5,637 nucleotides of DNA from assembly GCA_023456995.1 (NCBI GenBank), contig JAEWNU010000317.1:1-5637 (forward strand). Reading direction: 5' to 3'. Position 1 is the stretch's first letter. Each line of letters opens with the position of its first letter. Made by a program: the position numbers and the translations under genes. Below the pieces are notes generated by a model, which saw only the letters and a list, made by a program, of their open reading frames with translations, had not been told where the DNA came from and searched no databases. This DNA is from Bacillota bacterium (GTDB lineage: Bacteria > Bacillota > Clostridia > Oscillospirales > Ruminococcaceae). Of the stretch, positions 1 through 4,783 are shown piece after piece.

Positions 1-60
1 AATTTCTTGAAGAACTATTCCAATAGAGTTTATGAGAATCATCAAGGAGAATTATTGTGA
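1..60 (+). CDS. C-terminal end of an upstream gene (partial, product unknown)
   Basis: Reading frame 1 is open from the left edge to a TGA at 58-60 and encodes 19 residues ending in ...NHQGELL. The other two forward frames hit stops early. The TGA overlaps the GTG start of the next gene in the four-base arrangement GTGA, which is typical of translationally coupled genes in one operon. The ribosome binding site of the next gene lies inside this frame. Nineteen open codons can occur by chance, so the call rests mainly on the GTGA overlap. The fragment is too short to identify a family. If real, its product is probably functionally linked to the acetamidase-like gene, for example a transporter or regulator, but this is inference. 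Confidence 0.5.
   Translation, partial: NFLKNYSNRVYENHQGELL
44..50 (+). promoter_or_regulatory. Ribosome binding site deciding a GTG start
   Basis: AAGGAGA lies six bases upstream of the GTG at 57. This spacing supports the GTG as the true start of the acetamidase-like gene; the only nearby upstream ATG (32-34) is in another frame. Confidence 0.8.
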
Positions 61-1349
61 AAAAAACAGTTAATCAAAGATTTGTAAGCCCAAACGGTTA
101 TGTCTCCCTTATTGGTTCCGCCCTAGAAATGGACCAGGTAGTATGCAGCGGAGAACGTGTTCTGGCAGTCACCTCGCCTGGTTGTTGGGGCCCTATGATT
201 ACGCCCTCCGTTCTAAGCGGCCATGAAGTGACACGCCCAATCCGAGTCCAAGACGCTCAAGTCGGTGACACCATCGCATTTCAAATTGAACGGGTTACCG
301 TTTTATCTGAATATGCAACCTCCGGTGTAGGAAAACGCTACCCCCAACGTTTTGGCTGTGACCCCAGTCTCGAAGCAATTTGCCCGCATTGTAAAACGAC
401 TCATCCAACCACAGTACTCTCCCAAATCGGTGAAAACTCCGTTTGCTGTGCCGCCTGTGGGCAGCCAATTATTCCACAAACTATTGCTAATGGCTATACG
501 GTTGCTTACGACGATAAGATTAAGCTGGGTGTTACACTGGGTAAATCCGCCGCAATAGAAGCTGCCAAAAAGACTTTAGCAGGAGAAGTGTTTCTTCCCA
601 AAGGCTCCCAGCAACACCTCGCAACCATTTTAGGACCATATGATGTCAATGACGTCATTATTCGTTCTCGTCCAATGATCGGCAATATTGGCTGTATTCC
701 TGCTAAAGTAATCCCCTCCTCCAAAAACTCAGGTGATCTGATCGAATCGCTCAACAATACCGGTCTGTATGAACACATTGAAAAGCAGGACATTACCGAT
801 GGACATATGGATATCAGCCGCGTCACTGAGGGATGTATTTTTCTTTCTCCTGTCAAGGTAGATGGAGCAGGCATCTACTTTGGTGATGTGCATCTAACAC
901 AAGGCAATGGCGAACTAGCCGGACATACCATTGACATCTGTGCCGAGTTAGAGGTTAAAATTCATCTTCTTAAGGGACTTCGATTGGACGGACCAGTCAT
1001 TTTACCGACAAAGAGCGAGTTAGACCCTCGTTTTCTACCCTTTACCGACGAGGAGTTTGCGCAAGCAGAGAAACTCCGCGCCAAATATGGAGAACGCATA
1101 GGTTATCGACGTTTTCCTGTTCAGGTGGTTGGTAGTGGTTCCAATCTTTCCTTGGCAATCGAAGATGCGGTCGACCGCGCTGCTTGCATGACTGGACTTT
1201 GCCACGAGGAAATTAAAAATCTTGGTACAATCGCTGGCGGAGTCGACATTGGTCGTACTACTGGCACAGTCTACTTAACACTGATGCTACCTGAGCCCAT
1301 CATTAATGCTTTGGGGCTTTCTGATTTGGTTCATCAGCTCTATGATTAA
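57..1349 (+). CDS. Acetamidase/formamidase family protein with an inserted zinc-ribbon-like element
   Basis: This 430-residue protein fits the FmdA/AmdA family, cytoplasmic enzymes that hydrolyse formamide, acetamide or related small amides to the acid and ammonia. Visible family signatures are the region around DGHMD (248-252, the GG[NH]xD-type motif), a short strand LSPVKVDGAG, and GDVHLTQGNGE (276-286) with His279, Gln282 and Glu286. The C-terminal part (about 352-412) has the helix-then-strand pattern ending in LTLMLPEP that is usual in the family. Residues 109-134 hold CPHC and CAAC pairs 18 residues apart. They look like a zinc ribbon and are not part of the core family pattern as I know it. 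The protein is longer than the roughly 300-residue short forms, partly because of this insert. No signal peptide is seen. The start is GTG with a good ribosome binding site. The real substrate cannot be read from the sequence; the family call is firm, the amide specificity is not. Confidence 0.87.
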   Translation: MKKTVNQRFVSPNGYVSLIGSALEMDQVVCSGERVLAVTSPGCWGPMITPSVLSGHEVTRPIRVQDAQVGDTIAFQIERVTVLSEYATSGVGKRYPQRFGCDPSLEAICPHCKTTHPTTVLSQIGENSVCCAACGQPIIPQTIANGYTVAYDDKIKLGVTLGKSAAIEAAKKTLAGEVFLPKGSQQHLATILGPYDVNDVIIRSRPMIGNIGCIPAKVIPSSKNSGDLIESLNNTGLYEHIEKQDITDGHMDISRVTEGCIFLSPVKVDGAGIYFGDVHLTQGNGELAGHTIDICAELEVKIHLLKGLRLDGPVILPTKSELDPRFLPFTDEEFAQAEKLRAKYGERIGYRRFPVQVVGSGSNLSLAIEDAVDRAACMTGLCHEEIKNLGTIAGGVDIGRTTGTVYLTLMLPEPIINALGLSDLVHQLYD

Positions 1350-1418
1350 GCCTCAATAAACTAAATTGCGTACGGTAAATATTTTTCAAAAACACAGCTT
1401 CTCTCAATCCAACAACAT

Positions 1419-1445
1419 GCGGGAGCTCCTTCAGGATGCTCCCGC
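1419..1445 (+). terminator. GC-rich stem-loop after the acetamidase-like gene, without a T-tract
   Basis: GCGGGAGC (1419-1426) pairs perfectly with GCTCCCGC (1438-1445). The stem can extend inward by TCC/GGA with a one-base bulge, leaving a TTCA loop. It sits 70 bases after the TAA of the amidase gene, so it may end or stabilise that transcript. No T-run follows on either strand, so it does not qualify as a classical intrinsic terminator and could instead be an RNA-stability hairpin. Confidence 0.4.
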
Positions 1446-1488
1446 GCTCTAATAGTATGAACGTTCTGATCTATATTTGCAAAGGCGA

Positions 1489-1535
1489 TATAATTAGACC
1501 AACAGTTAGGGTCTATCAGTTTAGAAAATTTCTAA
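1489..1535. promoter_or_regulatory. TATAAT box followed by two inverted repeats (possible promoter and operator)
   Basis: A perfect TATAAT stands at 1489-1494, but the best upstream -35 candidate (TTCTGA, 1464-1469) is weak and 19 bases away. Directly after it are TAGACC (1495-1500) and GGTCTA (1510-1515), a six-base inverted repeat with a nine-base spacer. Next comes the palindrome TTAGAAA-A-TTTCTAA (1521-1535). Such an arrangement could be a regulated promoter for a short non-coding transcript. AT-rich DNA produces such patterns by chance, so the call is tentative. Confidence 0.22.
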
Positions 1536-1620
1536 TATAATAATACTCAATAAACAAGAATGAAAAAAAGTATTTGATCGCTATATTGTTTAGGTTTAGC
1601 GTGTAAATTACTTTAATGTC

Positions 1621-1659
1621 AAATGGGCTGCGTAATAAATATTGCGCAGCCCATTTTTT
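1621..1659. terminator. Strong intrinsic terminator hairpin downstream of the patatin gene, probably bidirectional
   Basis: AAATGGGCTGCG (1621-1632) and CGCAGCCCATTT (1645-1656) form a perfect 12-base stem with a 12-base AT-rich loop. On the plus strand it runs into six or more Ts. On the minus strand it starts immediately after the patatin TAA and is followed by ATTTGACATT, a weaker U-tract. It most likely ends the DUF4438-patatin operon, and it would also stop any rightward transcript from the amidase side. Confidence 0.8.
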
Positions 1660-2953
1660 AGTTGTGTTTGAGCAATAGCGCCAGATAAGCGGCGGCTGCA
1701 TATTCGCGCGGTAACAGTCCCGCCAGAATGCGCACAGCCTCGCTGTCGCTTTGCTCCCGCAGCATTAGCTGAGTGATGGAGGCCGACATTCTGCGCGGCT
1801 CCATCGACTGCAACGCTGCCGCAAGAATGCGCTTAATATCTTCCCTGGGCTGCAGCTCCAACGTTGGAAACACCGGTGGAACCGCATGGTATAACCGCAG
1901 CAGCTGACTGTTATACTTATTAAAGGTGTACTGTTGCTCAGGCGAGATACCATAAACTGAACCCGCAATTTCTGCTGCGCGACAAAGCTTTTCCGGCGCA
2001 TGACTCTCCCAGTTTGATTCCATCAAAAAATCGATGGCATTATCCTTTTCAACCGTGCTGATGGTGCGAACCATCGGGCTTTGTGCCAAACGGGTCATGC
2101 GCTCTCGCAGCGCTGGAAGTCCGCCCTCAAGCGCCTTGAGATTTTTAGCGGATTCGCCATTCCCAAAGGTATAATAATAACCATCCAGCTGGCCGAACGC
2201 CTTCATCGTATCGTAGTAACCGAGGCGGCGGTTGCGGGCGAAAATGTTTTTATCGAACTCAAACACCGCGCCCAAATCCCAATAAGAGCGAATGCGGATG
2301 ATATCAATACCCTGTTCAGAAACCGGTTCACGTACGAAGCCGATGCCGTCGAGGTCGACTGCAACAACATAATTCGCTCCCTGTTTAATCGCAAGATTGA
2401 TCGGCACGTTATCATAATAGCCACCGTCAATATAACGCACACCATCGATGTCATAGGGTGAAAACACCGGAAAACAGGATGAAGACGCCATCAAATACCG
2501 GTAGAGCATGCCGTGCGGTATCTCCTCAATCATCGGCGTTAAAGGGCGCATGGCTGGCAGCTCGACTGTAACCAGCCCAAAGCGAACGGAAGACGCGCGC
2601 ACCTTGTCCTCATCCACAGCTTCTTTTATCAGCGCTTCGAGCGAGGAGGAATCGACGCTGCCCTGTAGCAATGCATCGTTGACTGCAAACTTGACCATAA
2701 CCAGCGCACTGTTGATGGTGCGGATGTTGGTTTTGCGTTCTTCGTGAAAGATGTTCTCATATTCAATGCTGTTCCACAATTCGTCGGCAACTTCAAAAGC
2801 ATCCTGCGCCATCAGTGCGCCATTAATAGAACCAATTGAGGTTCCTGTGATGATGTCAAACCCCATTTCCAGCTCACGGAACGCCTGCCATGCCCCCATC
2901 TGATAGGAGCCCTTTGCCCCGCCTCCGCCAAGTACCAGTGCCCTTTTATTCAT
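1658..2953 (-). CDS. Patatin-like phospholipase family protein
   Basis: The 431-residue product is a patatin-like serine hydrolase; the family cleaves acyl esters of phospholipids or related lipids with a Ser-Asp dyad. The N-terminal half carries the full set of motifs: the glycine-rich oxyanion loop GGGGAKG (9-15), the nucleophile elbow GTSIG with Ser39, and DGG with Asp176, with FPVFSP and a DNVP segment around them. The patatin domain covers roughly 3-205. No signal peptide or membrane segment is seen, so a cytoplasmic enzyme is likely. Residues about 220-431 are mostly helical in character and I do not recognise a domain there. The ATG is preceded by AAGGGGG at seven bases. It is the second gene of an operon, 14 bases behind the DUF4438-like gene, whose stop codon touches this ribosome binding site, so translation is probably coupled. 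The physiological lipid substrate is unknown. Confidence 0.9.
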   Translation of the reverse strand: MNKRALVLGGGGAKGSYQMGAWQAFRELEMGFDIITGTSIGSINGALMAQDAFEVADELWNSIEYENIFHEERKTNIRTINSALVMVKFAVNDALLQGSVDSSSLEALIKEAVDEDKVRASSVRFGLVTVELPAMRPLTPMIEEIPHGMLYRYLMASSSCFPVFSPYDIDGVRYIDGGYYDNVPINLAIKQGANYVVAVDLDGIGFVREPVSEQGIDIIRIRSYWDLGAVFEFDKNIFARNRRLGYYDTMKAFGQLDGYYYTFGNGESAKNLKALEGGLPALRERMTRLAQSPMVRTISTVEKDNAIDFLMESNWESHAPEKLCRAAEIAGSVYGISPEQQYTFNKYNSQLLRLYHAVPPVFPTLELQPREDIKRILAAALQSMEPRRMSASITQLMLREQSDSEAVRILAGLLPREYAAAAYLALLLKHN

Positions 2954-2960
2954 GTTGCAA

Positions 2961-2967
2961 CCCCCTT
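2961..2967 (-). promoter_or_regulatory. Ribosome binding site of the patatin gene, abutting the upstream stop codon
   Basis: On the minus strand AAGGGGG ends seven bases before the ATG at 2953 and directly follows the TAA (2968-2970) of the DUF4438-like gene. Ribosomes finishing the first gene would sit on this site, which supports coupled translation. Confidence 0.7.
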
Positions 2968-3840
2968 TTATCGGGCAATACCCATATAGTTTGCGAGGTT
3001 GGCGCTTTTATCCAGCATACCGGTAATCAACGGCTTTTTGCAGGTCATCAGCGTGGTGATGCCAGGCCCATGCCCCATTATGGTGCAGTCGGAATGAACG
3101 ACCACCCCGACGGACACCGCACCGGTCAGGTATCCGCGGCCAAAGGTGTTGTCACAGTTTTGCAGCAACACAATATCGCCGTAGCAGAGGCGATCAAGCC
3201 CACAGCGGATAATTTCGTCCCAGTCGGCTGTCATCAGGTCGTAGTCACCGGTGTAGCCGCAGCCCATGCCCTGCCCCGCGCCCATGAGATGCGCCGGCAC
3301 AATGCCCGCAACCGGCAACACCAGTTTGCCGTCCTCAGTCGATAGCTTCATGCGGTCAAGCAGTGCAGGATCGATTCCGGTGAGCATAATCTCAGGAAAA
3401 TCAAGAAGTGCCAGCCCCTGCCCGTAGGCTTTAATCAGGATTCTATCCTCAGGCAGCATCTTTTCCATATCCTCGTCCGAGAACCAAAGCAGCGTGTGCT
3501 CAATGCCGCCATGAAAGCCTGTGACGAAGCCGCGCGCACCCTTGGCCTCTCCTGAGACAACCTTCGCCTCGTTACCAATACAGGTCAGCATCACGAGTGC
3601 GTCGTTCTCCTTGTCATTTGGGTTACTCATGCTCACACCCGGCTCTACGTGGTCGCAAACCTTGTCAAACACGCAATCGCCCAGCTTAACGTTATAGGTG
3701 ATACCTCCGACGCTTGGCAAAACCTGACTACTCCCGTCGTGACAAAGCTTAAAGACGCCGCTGCGCCCGATGGTGGGGTGGTGTATTCTGCCCATGACCG
3801 ACTGCATAACGAGCCGATCGCGGTTATCGCGCAATGTCAT
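2968..3840 (-). CDS. DUF4438-like conserved protein of unknown function
   Basis: The 290-residue protein resembles the DUF4438 family of uncharacterised bacterial proteins. Recognised from memory of that family are a segment GGITYNVKLGDC (45-56), DHVEPGVS (63-70), the middle GFHGGIEHTLLWF (108-120), and a C-terminal core with GDYDLMT (198-204), a GDIVLLQ strand (221-227) and HSDCTIMGHGPG (249-260). Conserved His, Asp and Cys residues in these motifs could bind a metal or act in catalysis, but no activity is established. It is rich in glycine and beta-strand patterns, and no signal peptide or membrane segment is visible. The ATG at 3840 is chosen over later Mets because AGGAGGT lies seven bases upstream. 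It is the first gene of an operon with a patatin-like lipase, which hints at a role near lipid or acyl-ester metabolism; that link is inference only. Confidence 0.8.
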   Translation of the reverse strand: MTLRDNRDRLVMQSVMGRIHHPTIGRSGVFKLCHDGSSQVLPSVGGITYNVKLGDCVFDKVCDHVEPGVSMSNPNDKENDALVMLTCIGNEAKVVSGEAKGARGFVTGFHGGIEHTLLWFSDEDMEKMLPEDRILIKAYGQGLALLDFPEIMLTGIDPALLDRMKLSTEDGKLVLPVAGIVPAHLMGAGQGMGCGYTGDYDLMTADWDEIIRCGLDRLCYGDIVLLQNCDNTFGRGYLTGAVSVGVVVHSDCTIMGHGPGITTLMTCKKPLITGMLDKSANLANYMGIAR

Positions 3841-3847
3841 CCTAAAT

Positions 3848-3854
3848 ACCTCCT
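3848..3854 (-). promoter_or_regulatory. Strong ribosome binding site of the DUF4438-like gene
   Basis: On the minus strand AGGAGGT stands seven bases before the ATG at 3840. It is a near-perfect Shine-Dalgarno sequence and fixes the start codon. Confidence 0.88.
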
Positions 3855-3875
3855 GTAAATTGATACGCTGGCTAC

Positions 3876-3904
3876 ATTTTACTATGCTTCATCCGAAAAG
3901 TCAC
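3876..3904 (-). promoter_or_regulatory. Probable sigma-A type promoter of the DUF4438-patatin operon
   Basis: Read on the minus strand, GTGACT (3899-3904) matches TTGACA at four positions and TAAAAT (3876-3881) matches TATAAT at five, with an ideal 17-base spacer. Transcription would start near 3869 and leave a leader of about 28 bases carrying the AGGAGGT site. No second promoter is possible in the 14-base gap before the patatin gene, so this promoter probably serves both. Confidence 0.5.
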
Positions 3905-3987
3905 GCAAAACAGCGCACAGAGCGGATATTCTTCCAAACTGCCTCTATTTGGGCACTAAATAACGTGGTAAATATTTCAATTTCGTG

Positions 3988-4012
3988 TTATGATTCAGGG
4001 GAATAAGCATAA
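3988..4012 (+). promoter_or_regulatory. Interrupted inverted repeat upstream of the TPR membrane protein gene
   Basis: TTATGATTC (3988-3996) faces GAAT (4001-4004) and CATAA (4008-4012). Together they form a nine-base inverted repeat with a three-base bulge (AAG) and a four-base loop. It overlaps TATGAT (3989-3994), the best -10 candidate for the rightward gene, whose -35 (TGGTAA, 3966-3971) is poor. It may be an operator or a leader hairpin; the evidence is only the symmetry and the location. Confidence 0.25.
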
Positions 4013-4032
4013 TCTGGCGGTGAAAATATTCG

Positions 4033-4713
4033 ATGATGAAGAATAAAAAAAAGATACGGATTGCCTTCTGGATCATTGTCCTATCAGGCTCAGCCCTGCT
4101 TGGCTTTATCACTGAAGCGTTGAAAATCTCTAATTCTACTAGAAATGTGTTGTTGATCATATGGCTTGGTGTCATAGCCATCGTTTCGGTTGCCATTGAT
4201 ATGCTGTGGCTTCAGGCATTTAACCGACAGCTCAAATCTTTGCAGCCTATCCTGCTAAAAGAACACGACCCGGACCGTTATATTCAAGAGATCAGTGCGT
4301 TGCTGGAGGGCAAAAAATCGCCCCATCTCCGTTGTGCACTACTGATTAATCTCAGCGCAGCCTACTGCGAGAAAAAAGAATATGATACGGCTAAAACACT
4401 GCTGATGCAAATTAACCCCAAAAAGATCACCGGTATAAACAAACTGATATTCTGGGCCAATCTGGCATATATTCATTTTTATCTAAACGAGAACGAACAA
4501 GCCTGCACTATTTTAACCCAACAGCAAAAAGAGTTCTCTAAGTTTGCAGAACATCCGCATTTGGGCGGTCTAATCGCAATCTTATCCATATTCAAAAAAT
4601 TGTCGGAGGGTGAAACATCCGAGGCAAATACACTATTAGAGAAAGTGCGCACCCGATGGGAAAATGAACAAAACGCTCCTGATTTTGACTATTTGATGCA
4701 ACGCTGCTCCTAA
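4033..4713 (+). CDS. Small membrane-anchored protein with TPR-like repeats, function unknown
   Basis: The 226-residue product starts with a lysine-rich segment and has two predicted membrane helices (about 9-27 and 38-60), followed by a soluble region. Residues about 102-133 (NLSAAYCEKKEYDTAKTLL core) and 138-170 (WANLAYIHFYLNENEQA core) show the small/large residue spacing of tetratricopeptide repeats, with a third helical pair possible at 178-208. Such proteins usually serve as scaffolds for protein contacts; the positive N-terminus favours both termini in the cytoplasm. The start is the first of two adjacent ATGs. The upstream GGTGA at 4019-4023 is a weak ribosome binding site, so expression may be low. 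The gene is transcribed away from the DUF4438-patatin operon and stands alone, ending before a shared terminator. It appears more AT-rich than the flanking minus-strand genes. No specific partner or pathway can be named. Confidence 0.75.
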   Translation: MMKNKKKIRIAFWIIVLSGSALLGFITEALKISNSTRNVLLIIWLGVIAIVSVAIDMLWLQAFNRQLKSLQPILLKEHDPDRYIQEISALLEGKKSPHLRCALLINLSAAYCEKKEYDTAKTLLMQINPKKITGINKLIFWANLAYIHFYLNENEQACTILTQQQKEFSKFAEHPHLGGLIAILSIFKKLSEGETSEANTLLEKVRTRWENEQNAPDFDYLMQRCS

Positions 4714-4738
4714 AGCACAATAAATAACTTGAACCAAA

Positions 4739-4777
4739 AACGTCGCCCTCGGCCTTAAAGCGGTCAGGGGCGACGTT
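4739..4777. terminator. Bidirectional intrinsic terminator between convergent genes
   Basis: AACGTCGCCC (4739-4748) and GGGCGACGTT (4768-4777) form a perfect ten-base stem, and GGCC/GGTC (4751-4754 with 4762-4765) can add an inner helix. On the minus strand the stem runs into TTTTT followed by GG, seven bases after the flavodiiron stop, so it ends that gene well. On the plus strand it follows the TPR gene and is followed by AAATATTTATT, a weaker tail. Confidence 0.82.
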
Positions 4778-4783
4778 AAATAT

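Larger units (their letters stand above)
1350..1620. other. AT-rich intergenic region without a supported gene
   Basis: This stretch lies between the acetamidase-like gene and the terminator behind the patatin gene. It contains a GC-rich stem-loop, two short inverted repeats and a TATAAT at 1489-1494, but no open frame with a ribosome binding site. The longest small frame considered (ATG at 1457, 27 codons) has no Shine-Dalgarno sequence. A non-coding transcript running into the terminator at 1621-1659 is possible but unproven. Confidence 0.6.

Noticed and set aside
7..36. TTGAAG and TATGAG as a promoter for the acetamidase-like gene
   Set aside because: Both boxes match the consensus at only four positions, the start point would fall on the ribosome binding site, and the GTGA overlap suggests read-through from an upstream gene instead.
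352..558. 68-residue plus-strand frame
   Set aside because: Out-of-frame shadow within the acetamidase-like gene.
506..874. 122-residue minus-strand frame inside the acetamidase-like gene
   Set aside because: It is entirely antisense to a well-supported gene, and its product is rich in Ser/Pro/Ile without family features.
1417..1452. 11-codon frame starting with ATG in the GC-rich stem-loop
   Set aside because: No ribosome binding site, and the sequence is explained by the hairpin.
1457..1540. 27-codon small frame (MNVLIYICKG...)
   Set aside because: No Shine-Dalgarno sequence upstream, and the frame covers the inverted repeats; it probably arises by chance.
1516..1701. 61-residue minus-strand frame running through the terminator
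   Set aside because: It overlaps the end of the patatin gene and crosses the strong hairpin; its composition (Tyr, Phe, Asn, Ile) reflects AT-rich non-coding DNA.
1765..2001. 78-residue minus-strand frame within the patatin gene
   Set aside because: Alternative frame of a gene with intact catalytic motifs.
2081..2461. 126-residue plus-strand frame opposite the patatin gene
   Set aside because: Antisense shadow; no ribosome binding site or recognisable domain.
2890..3345. 151-residue plus-strand frame across the patatin/DUF4438 junction
   Set aside because: Antisense to two supported genes; its His/Val/Ala-rich composition is typical of a reverse-complement reading.
3945..4196. 83-residue minus-strand frame in the divergent region
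   Set aside because: It is antisense to the membrane segments of the TPR protein and has no ribosome binding site or partner.
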